Positions 16,298 through 24,355 are shown, counted from the first letter of the stretch. The stretch: 47,150 nt of DNA from Pseudomonas sp. GM74 (GCF_000282455.1 NZ_AKJG01000011.1:1-47150); one strand, 5' to 3'. Made by a program: numbers and translations. Notes: a model not told the origin generated them from the letters alone.

Positions 16298-17413
16298 TCA
16301 GACTCCAAATAGGTTGTCGAATGTTGGATCCGCAGCAGGCGGGGACAAAACCCGAAGCGCACTCTCCAAATAGCCGGGAATACTACCAGAGTAGTATAAG
16401 CTTACTGAAGTTTTACCACGCAAAATTCCAGTATAGGTTAGCCTCTTCTGCGTGGCCCGCATTTGAGGTAATGCTTCACACCCGCCGATATGGACAGATC
16501 TGAACTCCCACCCCTTACTCGAATGGAGAGTCCAAGTTATCACGCGATCCTTATCGGGTAACGCAGAAACACTTAGCGAGTTTTTGAATTCAGCGACTTG
16601 ATTAGCTTTCGGAAAAAAAACACCGATTTTTTCGCCCGGATACAAAAGCAGTTCTTCGTGCAGTTTAGAAATAATTTCCGACACCTGAGATTGGAAAGTA
16701 TCACACTGCACTTTTGAAACAGACGAAGGCCGGGCAGTTTCATCATACTTACACTCACCCGTAATATGCGGATAAGTAATATAATCTTTATTAATCCCAT
16801 CTGCGACCAAACAAATATTATGACCGCTTCTATAATGGTATTTCAATCTGACCACATTTCCGTCAACTAGCTTTTCCATCAAACCAGGAGTCTGCGCGAC
16901 CCTGTAAATTGACTGCCTGGAGTCAGCAGCAATAACCAATCTCTCCGCCAAACTTCTGAATATAAAAAGCTCAGTATCAGTATAATCCTGGGCTTCGTCT
17001 ATCAGAAGCGCCTCAAATATATCTTCGATCCCATTGTCTGTTATAAAAGACTTTAAGACCCCCGCCAATAGAGATCTATCCTCCTCAAAGTTCCCGGTGC
17101 TCTCAGCTTCAATACCATACTCAGCCAGCAACTCTCTAAACAATTGCATTGCCGTCACGGCATAATCCGCTGGCAGGTCGTATTGTGTACAACCATGCTG
17201 AAAGAATTCCCTCAAACTAGCGGTAAATACAACAATTTTAAAATTGCTAATGTTTTTTAATTTTAGCCATTTGGCCCTAAGCAACAGAATGTTGGTTTTC
17301 CCAGACCCTGCCGGTCCGGTCAAAAGAAAACTTTCAGTAGCCCCCATCCCTCCGACCGCTTTCTTCTGGAACTCATCCAGGTCGCCTTCGCCAATCCAAA
17401 ACGCGCTAACCAT
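16298..17413 (-). CDS. compact UvrD-like superfamily 1 helicase/ATPase
   Basis: 371 aa with the SF1 motifs in order: Walker A GPAGSGKT (33-40), Walker B LLIDEAQD (136-143), a motif III-like ADSRQSIY (163-170; UvrD has GDDDQSIY), LKYHYRSG (190-197), HSSKGWEFRSV (297-307) and motif VI-like RLTYTGILRGKTS (324-336). UvrD itself is about 720 aa; here the 1B and 2B inserts are absent, leaving little more than the two RecA-like lobes. It may translocate on nucleic acid or act as an ATP-driven switch. The motif VI Arg is Arg332 or near. AAGGAG is 6 bases before the ATG, 10 bases after the kinase stop. Confidence 0.85.
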   Translation of the reverse strand: MVSAFWIGEGDLDEFQKKAVGGMGATESFLLTGPAGSGKTNILLLRAKWLKLKNISNFKIVVFTASLREFFQHGCTQYDLPADYAVTAMQLFRELLAEYGIEAESTGNFEEDRSLLAGVLKSFITDNGIEDIFEALLIDEAQDYTDTELFIFRSLAERLVIAADSRQSIYRVAQTPGLMEKLVDGNVVRLKYHYRSGHNICLVADGINKDYITYPHITGECKYDETARPSSVSKVQCDTFQSQVSEIISKLHEELLLYPGEKIGVFFPKANQVAEFKNSLSVSALPDKDRVITWTLHSSKGWEFRSVHIGGCEALPQMRATQKRLTYTGILRGKTSVSLYYSGSIPGYLESALRVLSPPAADPTFDNLFGV

Positions 17414-17423
17414 TCCTTGCTCC

Positions 17424-18749
17424 TTAAGCGACAGGGACTATCTTGTCCGCTACTGTATATAAAGCCAACTTACAACGTTCAAAAACTTTCTCGACTGAAA
17501 ATATCTCCAGCCACAGCCCTTTGAAGATTGACTCGCCATTAACTAGTGCGGAAATTGAGACCTCAAGGCTTTGCTGACTTGCATCGGGCAAGCTCAATAG
17601 AACATTGAATTCTAAAATGCCCTTAAAGTTCAGGCTTTCATCAGCCTCGAATACATATTGCAGCAAATACTCAACTTCTGAAATGCTTTTGTGATTACCG
17701 CTGAATCTCGGGAAGATTTGCTCAGCAATCAAGAATCGCCTGACCTCCATAAAAACTCTTCCCTGGATTTCCCAAATAGCTTTTCTCAGAGTAATCCCGG
17801 GATCAATTGGATTCATTTCTTTCTCAAGTACCTTTTTTTCATCTGCGTGTATTTGCCTAAGCCTTATAGAGCGTCTAATTTGTGAGAAATCTGCTGCTTC
17901 TGAGGGCCCAGAAAAGCTTGACCAGTCAATGAGCGATACTCTTTCACGCCAATCCTTCACCAAACAAGATTGAGCCAGGTGCACGATCCAATCTTCGGTA
18001 GATGTCGACGTAAAGCAAGGCGTCCTCCATCTAACCGAGTCATACAGGCAAGCCCTCGGCTTATCATAGCCATCAAATATGCACCGTCCCTCTAACATCT
18101 CGTAGATCGTTGCGCCTATTTGATAGAAGGTAATCGCCCTCCATGCACTATTATCAGAACTCGCCTCCTGCCTCCACACAAACTCTGGGGGACTGTACCG
18201 TAAAGATGCTACAAACTCTCCACCGGAAAGTCGATTATCATCCCCCTCGGTCGCAACTGACTCATAGACAATTCCTAAATCTAGCAAACACAAACTTGTA
18301 AAGTCATCGTTCACGATGATATTTGCAGGCTTTATGTCTCGATGAACTAAACCTTGGGATTCAAGAAAACAAGCTGCGTCTGCCAGCTGCGCGATAAGCG
18401 GCGCGACCGAAGCTTGGGGAAGCTTACCAAGTAGAACTTCTAAAGTGGAACCTGGAACGAACTCCATAAAAAGATATATGGTTCCAGTATCGCTACAAAA
18501 TCCGCCATCAAAAACTTCAACCAAATTTGGGTGGTGTTTTTTGCCGGCCAACGAAAGTTGTAACTCAATCCTTTCCAACTGTTCTTCCAGCCCATTTTTC
18601 TTTAGGGACTCAGGAAAAAACAGTTTGACGGCTCTGTCTTCATCTTCTTTCTGTGCTAAATAAACAATTCCATCAGCACCACGACCTAGCTCTTTGGCCA
18701 GACTCCATCCCTTAAAAGACTCCCCAACCAATCCTCGCACATCTACCAT
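17424..18749 (-). CDS. Ser/Thr protein kinase (Hanks type), first gene of the operon
   Basis: 441 aa from the ATG at 18749 (AAGGGA five bases upstream); the frame is open to 18938 but that part is leader. The kinase domain covers about 15-275: Gly loop LGRGADG at 21-27, Lys42 (RAVKLFF), catalytic HRDIKPAN at 136-143, DLG at 157-159 in place of DFG, and PPE at 187-189 in place of APE. All residues for ATP binding and phosphotransfer are present. A C-terminal extension of about 165 residues has no recognised domain and no membrane helix, so unlike PknB-type sensors it is cytosolic. As operon leader it is a likely sensor or regulator of the helicase and following proteins. Confidence 0.9.
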   Translation of the reverse strand: MVDVRGLVGESFKGWSLAKELGRGADGIVYLAQKEDEDRAVKLFFPESLKKNGLEEQLERIELQLSLAGKKHHPNLVEVFDGGFCSDTGTIYLFMEFVPGSTLEVLLGKLPQASVAPLIAQLADAACFLESQGLVHRDIKPANIIVNDDFTSLCLLDLGIVYESVATEGDDNRLSGGEFVASLRYSPPEFVWRQEASSDNSAWRAITFYQIGATIYEMLEGRCIFDGYDKPRACLYDSVRWRTPCFTSTSTEDWIVHLAQSCLVKDWRERVSLIDWSSFSGPSEAADFSQIRRSIRLRQIHADEKKVLEKEMNPIDPGITLRKAIWEIQGRVFMEVRRFLIAEQIFPRFSGNHKSISEVEYLLQYVFEADESLNFKGILEFNVLLSLPDASQQSLEVSISALVNGESIFKGLWLEIFSVEKVFERCKLALYTVADKIVPVA

Positions 18750-18810
18750 AAAAATCCCTTTCGCTAACTGTCTGCTTCCCAACCTTGAGAAAAAGGGTTG
18801 ATGTAGTTGC

Positions 18811-18824
18811 CCTGACAGGTCAGG
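18811..18824. promoter_or_regulatory. palindrome upstream of the kinase operon
   Basis: CCTGAC-AG-GTCAGG is a perfect 6-bp inverted repeat with a 2-base spacer, 62 bases before the kinase ATG. It has the size of a repressor half-site pair. No regulator gene is identified. Confidence 0.3.
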
Positions 18825-19203
18825 TCCCCAATCGCCAAAGCACCTGATACGGCAAGATCGCAAATTACCACGGAAAAGTATGGTGTGGCAGTCACGTTTG
18901 GACCGCCTCAACGCTTGAGCCAAAGCGGCGCAAATCATTCAACCAACTGATTTTTAACGTATTTTATCTAAAACTCTCTGTGAGGTCCGTAATGAATATT
19001 GTCCATGTCTTAGGTTGGTGCCTTTTGAAACGGGTCTACCAACATGAAAATTTCTAAACTGCCACCTCCGAATGATCTGCGCCCTCTACATCGAAATTGC
19101 AACACGCCTAATCAAATCAATTTATCTAAAAAGGGTAAAATTAGAGGTAAACGCATCAACATCTATTTAAAAATATGTTGATTTTCAAATGCTTATGATT
19201 AAA

Positions 19204-19230
19204 TTCGATTCCTGGTGCCGCACCATACAA
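19204..19230 (+). repeat. attR: partial copy of tRNA-Thr 3' end
   Basis: 27 bases matching 10448-10475 with one G missing in GCCG-CACC. It is flanked on the left by AT-rich island DNA and on the right by chromosomal sequence with a terminator. Confidence 0.88.
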
Positions 19231-19264
19231 AACAAAGCCCCTGCAGAAATGCAGGGGCTTTGTT
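19231..19264. terminator. strong terminator next to attR
   Basis: A 15-bp perfect stem (19231-19245 with 19250-19264) with loop GAAA lies directly behind attR. It likely ended the tRNA-Thr transcript before insertion and now serves the minus-strand gene ending at 19290. Confidence 0.88.
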
Positions 19265-19289
19265 GTTTCCGGGCTTTGATAAAGAGCTG

Positions 19290-20000
19290 TCAGTGACCTG
19301 CGCTCTGACCACCATCCACGTGCAGGATTTCGCCAGTAACAAACTTGGCGCCGTCCAGATACACGACCGCTTGCGCAATATCATCGACCTCGCCCATGTG
19401 CCCGACCGGGTGCAGATTGCCCAGTGCTGCATGGGTTTCTTCGCCGTGCATCGGGGTCTTGATGATGCCTGGGCTGACCGCGTTCACCCGGATCCCGCGC
19501 TTGGCGTATTCGATGGCCAGGGATTTGGTTGCCGCGTTGAGGCCGCCCTTGGTCAGCGAAGCCAATACCGATGGAACACCGTCGATGGCGTGGTCCACCA
19601 GGCTGGTGGTGATGTTGACGACGTGGCCGCTGCCTTGCTTTTCCATCTCGGCGATGGCGAGTTGGGTGATGTAGAAGAAGCCATTGAGGTTCACCGACAA
19701 CACATTGGCGTAGTCTTCTGCGGTGTACGCGGTGAACGGCTTGGCGATGAAGATCCCGGCGTTGTTGACCAGGGTGTCGATGCGACCGAAACGGGAAATC
19801 GCTTCACGGATGACCCGTTGGGCGGTTTCCGGCTCGCCGATGTCACCGGCCACGGTGTGGATGTCCGGATCGGTGGACGGCTTGATCGAGCGTGAAGTGG
19901 CGACGATCCGGTAACCGAGTTCACGGAAGGCTTTGACCATACCGTCGCCAAGACCCTGGGATGCGCCGGTGATGACAATTACTTTTTTCGAAATGCTCAT
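19290..20000 (-). CDS. SDR family protein lacking the catalytic Tyr
   Basis: 236 aa from the ATG at 20000 (AGAGGT upstream). The Rossmann motif TGASQGLG is at 11-18, NNAG at 79-82 and the Lys of the active site at Lys151. The residue four positions before it, normally Tyr, is Ala147 (LASLTKGG), while Ser133 remains. The family's usual oxidoreductase chemistry therefore should not work in the standard way. I recall this LASLTKGG form in related proteobacterial SDRs, so it is probably ancestral rather than a mutation. Last gene of an operon with a DsbA-type protein and a tautomerase. Confidence 0.85.
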   Translation of the reverse strand: MSISKKVIVITGASQGLGDGMVKAFRELGYRIVATSRSIKPSTDPDIHTVAGDIGEPETAQRVIREAISRFGRIDTLVNNAGIFIAKPFTAYTAEDYANVLSVNLNGFFYITQLAIAEMEKQGSGHVVNITTSLVDHAIDGVPSVLASLTKGGLNAATKSLAIEYAKRGIRVNAVSPGIIKTPMHGEETHAALGNLHPVGHMGEVDDIAQAVVYLDGAKFVTGEILHVDGGQSAGH

Positions 20001-20044
20001 GATGAAGACCTCTGACAATAAAGAATGGGGTAGAAAATCTGTGA

Positions 20045-20701
20045 TCAGGCGTCGGCCGGTGCCTTGGCCATTTCTCTCAACATCTGTTCGTAGTACTCGA
20101 CCGATTGCGAACCGGACACCAGATGGCGACCGTTCAGCACCATGGCCGGGACCGAGTTAATGCCGCGCTGCTGGTAGTACGCTTCAAGCTCCCGCACCTC
20201 AGCGGCGAACGCACCGGACGCCAGCACCTCTTGTGCACTTGCCCCGTCCAGCCCCGCTTCAGTCGCCAGACTCACGAGCGCCTGGTGATCACTCGGGTTC
20301 TGGCCTTCGCTGAAATACCCCCGAAGCAGGACCTTCTTCAGCTCGACTTGCCGGCCTTCCTGCAACGCCCACAACAACAAACGGTGCGCATCAAAGGTGT
20401 TGTAGAAGTGCGTGCGCTTCTCCAGATCGAATTTGAAGCCGATGGCCTCGCCGCGAGCGATCTGCATGGCCTTGCCGGCGGCGACGTCGTCGGCCGTTCT
20501 CCCGTACTTGCGCATCAAGTGCTCGACCGCTGGCTCACCTTCGGCCGGCATGTTCGGGTTCAATTCGAACGGCTTGTAGGTCAGCTCGACCGAGACTTCC
20601 CCGGCCACGTTCTCGATCGCCTGCTCCAGCGCCGCCGCCCCCAGCGCGCACCAGGGGCACACCACATCGGAGATGAAATCGATGGTGACGGACGACGTCA
20701 T
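20045..20701 (-). CDS. DsbA-family oxidoreductase, FrnE-like
   Basis: 218 aa thioredoxin-fold protein with helical insertion. CPWC is in VVCPWCALG near residue 15, and the cis-Pro loop is INSVPAMVLNG. No signal peptide, so cytoplasmic like FrnE, unlike periplasmic DsbA. Its ATG overlaps the TGA of the tautomerase gene (ATGA), which ties the two in one operon. Likely a disulfide or glutathione-linked isomerase; substrate unknown. Confidence 0.88.
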   Translation of the reverse strand: MTSSVTIDFISDVVCPWCALGAAALEQAIENVAGEVSVELTYKPFELNPNMPAEGEPAVEHLMRKYGRTADDVAAGKAMQIARGEAIGFKFDLEKRTHFYNTFDAHRLLLWALQEGRQVELKKVLLRGYFSEGQNPSDHQALVSLATEAGLDGASAQEVLASGAFAAEVRELEAYYQQRGINSVPAMVLNGRHLVSGSQSVEYYEQMLREMAKAPADA

Positions 20702-20919
20702 GACTGCCCCTCCGCCTCGGCCAGTTGCTTGCGGTACTGAGTGGTGGTGATTCCGGCGTAACCCCAGTTATCGGTGTCGACTTCCTCGATCACGATGTGG
20801 GTCAGGTCAGGGCGCTTGTTGAGGACGCGTTCCAGGGTTTCAGTGATTTCGGCGATCACCTGAGCTTTCTGCTCAGTGGTAACGCCATCGCGAGTGATGC
20901 GTACGGTTACGAAAGGCAT
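20698..20919 (-). CDS. 4-oxalocrotonate tautomerase-like protein
   Basis: 73 aa. Pro follows the initiator Met (MPFVTVRITRDG), giving the N-terminal catalytic Pro of the tautomerase superfamily. The core VIAEITETLERVL and HIVIEEVDTDNWGYAG match the family. Length is near the usual 60-75 aa. First gene of the operon tautomerase, DsbA-like, SDR. Confidence 0.85.
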   Translation of the reverse strand: MPFVTVRITRDGVTTEQKAQVIAEITETLERVLNKRPDLTHIVIEEVDTDNWGYAGITTTQYRKQLAEAEGQS

Positions 20920-21085
20920 GAGGGCAACTCCAGTGACCTTCCCGTCGGGATGATGGGAGAGGCGTTGGAGGTGAATGTATGAGGTTGGCGGGAGGGGATA
21001 AAGGTGGGGGCGGGAACTTCATTCGTTACGTGGTGTAATGATTACTATAGGACTCTATGCCGTTTTTTCTGTCGTCCATTTGCTT

Positions 21086-21148
21086 ACGTGTCGCAATTTT
21101 CCACTTTTTGCGACACGTCTTCGGGACATGTCGCTGCGGGCGACACGT
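21086..21148. promoter_or_regulatory. two adjacent GTGTCGC inverted repeats
   Basis: ACGTGTCGCAA (21086-21096) is perfectly inverted at 21108-21118 after an 11-base spacer. A second pair follows with one mismatch: ACATGTCGC at 21126-21134 and GCGACACGT at 21140-21148. Four half-sites in 63 bases look like a binding array for a dimeric regulator, about 170-230 bases upstream of the tautomerase operon. Confidence 0.5.
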
Positions 21149-21363
21149 TCGCGTTGAAGCGCGAATGCATTTGTTAAGGCTTACCCTCCGCGATAGGGCT
21201 GACGCGGCTCTCATTCATTTCGCGAACAGACGCCGGCAAGTCCTTCTGAAACTGATTTGTTCGATATCCTCTAGCGCGAAACCGACTGCCTTCAGGTGGC
21301 AATAGTCGGCGTTAGGAACCCCGTTGATGACCTGAATATCAGCGCCCGGGTGAGACCTCTTTT

Positions 21364-21390
21364 AAAAGCAGCCTAATCGGTTGCTTTTTT
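21364..21390 (+). terminator. rho-independent terminator, plus direction
   Basis: A 10-bp stem with one G-U pair (21364-21373 with 21379-21388), loop TAATC, followed by a T-run. No gene is recognised directly before it. Confidence 0.6.
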
Positions 21391-21399
21391 ATGCCCACA

Positions 21400-21428
21400 A
21401 AAAAGCCCCGAACCAGTCGGGGCTTTTT
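21400..21428. terminator. terminator of the porin gene
   Basis: An 11-bp perfect stem (21400-21410 with 21418-21428) ends in A and T runs on both sides. It lies 43 bases behind the minus-strand porin gene. Confidence 0.88.
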
Positions 21429-21470
21429 CTTTCTCAGCCTCTGATCAGGCCTCGATACCGCACCCCATCA

Positions 21471-22757
21471 TCAGAAGATATTGATCGGGTAATCCACAAA
21501 CACACGCACTTCGTTGCCGCTCACGTTGTACTCGCTCGACTTCTGCGACACGCGCAGCACCGAGCTGCGCAGTTTCACGCTGAGGTCTTTGGCCGGGCCG
21601 CTTTGCACGACGTATTTGATCTGGTTGAAGATCTCGCGCTCGGTGCCGCCTTCGCTGGTGGAGGTGGTGATGTTGTCACCGCGTACGTAGGCGAAGTTGT
21701 AGCTCAGGCCCGGTACACCGAAGGTGCTGAAATCCAGGCCGTAGCCCAGTTGCCAGCTGCGTTCGTCTTCGGCGTTGAAGTCAGACCAGTAGGAGTTCGC
21801 CAGGTAGATGGTGTTGCCACCGTCGCCGATGCGACCTTGATCTTTCTGGTAGCCGCCGTAGGCGTAGCCCAGGTTGCTGTCGCCGGTGCTGCGTTGGTGC
21901 GCGAGGGTGAACGAGTGCGGGCCGGTGATGAAGGTGGCCGCCAGGCTCCAGATTTTGTTGTCGTCGCCGGTGATAGCGTTTTCGCGGACGTAGGAATCTT
22001 CCAGCTTGGTGCGGTAGCCGTTGAAGTCCAGGGTCAGGGACTGATCCTTGTCGATCGGAAACACGTAGTTGGCGTTCACGTATTGCTTCTTCAGCACGTC
22101 TTCGACGTCGGAAGCGTACAGCGCAGCCTTGAATTGCTCGGTGAACTGGTAGCTACCGCCCAATACGTTGATCGACTTCAAGCCACCGCTGTCACGGCCT
22201 TCGGCGCTTTTACGCGATTCGGCAGTGAAACGACCGGCGTCCAGTTGCAGGCCTTTGATCTCCCTGGAAGTGATCAAGGTGCCGGTGTAGCTTTCCGGCA
22301 GCAGGCGCGAGTTGTCGTAGTTCAGCACCGGCAGGGCCGGCATCTGGTCGCCGTAGGTCAGGGTGGTGCTGGACAGGCGGAACTTGATCGCCGCGCCGCC
22401 CTTGGACAGGTCGTCCGCCGGCTGGCCGCTGTCGCCCTTCTTGAAGAAATCGATGCCTTGCGCGCCGCTACGGTCTTCGCTGCGCTCCAGGTTCAGTGCG
22501 TACAGCCCGAAAGCATCCACACCCACGCCCACGGTACCTTGGGTGAAGCCGGACGAGAACGTACCGATGGCCGCCTGGCCCCACTCGGATTTATCCGGGT
22601 TGCCGTCTTTGAAATCACGGTTGATGTAGGCGTTGCGCAGCAGCACTTTGAGGCTGCTGTCTTCAACAAAACCCTTGGATTCGGCCTGGTCGTTCGCCAT
22701 GGCCTGTGTAGCGCTCAAAATCCCCAGTGCGATCAGGCTGATTCGCTTGTTCAACAT
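21471..22757 (-). CDS. OprD-family outer membrane porin
   Basis: 428 aa. A signal peptide with ALGILSATQAMA is cut before NDQAES (about 22). Alternating beta-strand pattern follows, with a YINRDFKDG segment after the first strand and the terminal Phe of outer membrane proteins (VDYPINIF). Early motifs SEWGQAAIGTFSSGFTQGT and TYGDQMPALPVL are typical of OprD porins, which form 18-stranded substrate-specific channels for amino acids or small carboxylates. The particular substrate is not readable. It stands alone between two terminators. Confidence 0.93.
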   Translation of the reverse strand: MLNKRISLIALGILSATQAMANDQAESKGFVEDSSLKVLLRNAYINRDFKDGNPDKSEWGQAAIGTFSSGFTQGTVGVGVDAFGLYALNLERSEDRSGAQGIDFFKKGDSGQPADDLSKGGAAIKFRLSSTTLTYGDQMPALPVLNYDNSRLLPESYTGTLITSREIKGLQLDAGRFTAESRKSAEGRDSGGLKSINVLGGSYQFTEQFKAALYASDVEDVLKKQYVNANYVFPIDKDQSLTLDFNGYRTKLEDSYVRENAITGDDNKIWSLAATFITGPHSFTLAHQRSTGDSNLGYAYGGYQKDQGRIGDGGNTIYLANSYWSDFNAEDERSWQLGYGLDFSTFGVPGLSYNFAYVRGDNITTSTSEGGTEREIFNQIKYVVQSGPAKDLSVKLRSSVLRVSQKSSEYNVSGNEVRVFVDYPINIF

Positions 22758-22841
22758 TTTATTTTTTCCTTGATACGGTTGATACGCGCTGTGTCGAACG
22801 GCCGAAACGGCGCTATTGCGCTCTTATTTCAATGCGAAAAC

Positions 22842-22880
22842 AAAAAGGCCCGCCCACGATTTCTCGCGGCGGGCCTTTTT
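22842..22880. terminator. terminator between DsbA-like gene and porin
   Basis: A 13-bp perfect stem (22842-22854 with 22868-22880) with A/T runs at both ends. It should stop minus-strand transcripts from the gene at 23018 before the porin. Confidence 0.85.
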
Positions 22881-23017
22881 ATAATTTTTGATCGTGGCGG
22901 TCGGCCACAGGCGTTGTGGCCGAATCGTAGCTGCGCCCTCAACGATGTGTCAATTTCATGAATCTTCTAAAAACAGGCGAAAATCGTCTAAGAAATTGCT
23001 TTACGCGGCAGGAATAA

Positions 23018-23689
23018 TCAATCAACGCAACCATCGAGACTGCAGGCTGCTCCGGAATCGGATGAGCCCTGCTCCGGCAGTGACTGACCCAGCCACTGCG
23101 CAAATGCCTGGGGTTTGCCCAGCCATGGCCCGATATCGATCAGGGTGAACTGGTCATTGTGCTCAGGCGCCAGGGTCGGAAAGCCCTGCCCACCGACCTT
23201 GGCCAAAAGAGCCCGACTGTTCCTGATATGGCCTTCGGTATCGGCCGCCCTGAAGGCTCTTTCGAAGGTTTCGCGTGCCAGTCCCATGCCCTGAGCAAGT
23301 TCAAACAGTACCGATTCGTCGGCAATGCGACGCCCCTCCACGTAGTGAGCACTTTGCAAACGCCCCAGCAACTCCAGTCCGCGACCGGTCATTTGCTCGG
23401 CAGCCAGCACTGCAGCGATGGGTGGAGCCGAGTCGAACACGGCGCTGTGATCACGCAGCAAACCTTCGAAATAGGCTTCGCCGAACGGCTGCCCGCTGTA
23501 TTCGGCAATGCGCCGATCATGGGGCATGACGTAACTGCGCAGTTGTGGCGAAACCATTTGCCGATTGGCCCCCGTCATCATGCCGCCGCCGTGGGCAATC
23601 ACGGGCAGCACAGCTTGGGCGGCCTGCACCAGCGGTTTGGCGCCGTAGCACCAACCGCACAAGGGGTCGTAGACGTAATGCAGGATCAT
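23018..23689 (-). CDS. DsbA-family protein (cytoplasmic, CGWC)
   Basis: 223 aa thioredoxin-fold protein. It opens with HYVYDPLCGWCYGA, giving a CGWC redox pair at about 11-14, and the cis-Pro is in GQGFPTLAP. No signal peptide. The C-terminus carries two more Cys (AACSLDGC) that could form a second redox or metal pair. Similar proteins are annotated as protein-disulfide isomerases of the YjbH/FrnE side of the DsbA family; substrate is unknown. Confidence 0.85.
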   Translation of the reverse strand: MILHYVYDPLCGWCYGAKPLVQAAQAVLPVIAHGGGMMTGANRQMVSPQLRSYVMPHDRRIAEYSGQPFGEAYFEGLLRDHSAVFDSAPPIAAVLAAEQMTGRGLELLGRLQSAHYVEGRRIADESVLFELAQGMGLARETFERAFRAADTEGHIRNSRALLAKVGGQGFPTLAPEHNDQFTLIDIGPWLGKPQAFAQWLGQSLPEQGSSDSGAACSLDGCVD

Positions 23690-23820
23690 GGGAAAGCTCC
23701 GACAGAAATTCAGGAAAATTCGATGTCGGCAGGTTAGTGCCGCGGCGGCTCCGGAAAAACGCCGGATTGGCTTTCAGTCTGTTGCTTGAATCGGTCGAAT
23801 GGTTGCGTCACACCCCCCCT

Positions 23821-23908
23821 TGAAGGCGAGCCTGCTCGCGATAGCGGAGGATCAGTCGACATTTACATTGACTGGCACGACGCCTTCGCGAGCAAGCCCG
23901 CTCCCACA
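23821..23908. repeat. REP pair (imperfect)
   Basis: Two REP units face each other: a degenerate GGCGAGCCTGCTCGCGATAG and a full TTCGCGAGCAAGCCCGCTCC. They belong to the Pseudomonas repeat family seen eight times in this window. Confidence 0.8.
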
Positions 23909-23946
23909 GTCGTTCTCCCGTGTTTGGGAGATTTGTATCAGGCAAA

Positions 23947-23977
23947 AAAAAGCGCTGCCATCCCGGCAGCGCTTTTT
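23947..23977. terminator. terminator of the small gene at 24003
   Basis: A 13-bp perfect stem (23947-23959 with 23965-23977) with A and T runs on both sides. Confidence 0.88.
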
Positions 23978-24002
23978 CTTGTTCAATCCGTTGTTTTTCT
24001 TC

Positions 24003-24215
24003 TTATCCTTCCATTACATCCCACAACGCATCCAGTTCCGCCTCGCTGAATAAACCAGCAGGGTAACGCTCGATCATCGTCCGGCGCGGATCAGTTTCAC
24101 TGATCTGACGCATTCCATTGGACTTGAACCAGTGCGCCAGGATCTGGAGCGATTCGCTGTTTACTGCCAGGGGATGCAACGCCTTTTCGCCCACAACATT
24201 CACTTCGGCGTTCAT
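24003..24215 (-). CDS. small conserved hypothetical protein
   Basis: 70 aa from the ATG at 24215, chosen because GGGAGAGAG lies just upstream; an ATG at 24257 would add 14 residues. Body: LQILAHWFKSNGMRQISETDPRRTMIERY, then an acidic end (SEAELDALWDVMEG). No Cys, no membrane segment. I do not recognise a named family. Confidence 0.7.
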   Translation of the reverse strand: MNAEVNVVGEKALHPLAVNSESLQILAHWFKSNGMRQISETDPRRTMIERYPAGLFSEAELDALWDVMEG

Positions 24216-24355
24216 TTCAGCGCTCTCTCCCGGTTTGTGAGCGGCTAACTTATCCAAGGTTTATGACAGAACATCGAAGTCCTCCCCTCCCCAAGTTACG
24301 AAAACAGAGATACAAGAGCTGTGCCAAGGTGTCTGAAGTGTGGCCCGGCGGATAC

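Larger units (their letters stand above)
18750..19289. other. upstream region of the operon and right end of the island
   Basis: The first about 200 bases carry the leader and presumed promoter of the kinase operon. The next about 250 (18950-19203) are A/T-rich with no gene. Then come attR (19204-19230) and the terminator at 19231. No sigma-70 promoter is clear. Confidence 0.5.
20920..21470. other. intergenic region with inverted repeats and two terminators
   Basis: 551 bases upstream of the tautomerase operon and behind the porin gene. It contains two GTGTCGC-based inverted repeats (21086-21148) and terminators at 21364 and 21400. Short frames on both strands look noncoding. The plus-directed hairpin at 21364 has no obvious gene in front of it, so a small RNA or lost gene is possible. 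Confidence 0.45.
23690..24002. other. intergenic region with REP pair and terminator
   Basis: 313 bases with no gene. It holds the REP pair at 23821-23908 and the terminator at 23947. Confidence 0.6.

Noticed and set aside
19215..19895. Plus-strand frame of 226 codons across attR
   Set aside because: It is antisense to the SDR gene, starts in the attR/terminator region and shows no protein motif.
21057..21305. Plus-strand 82-codon frame
   Set aside because: It contains the GTGTCGC inverted repeats and is rich in Arg, Cys and Leu without a motif; noncoding is more likely.
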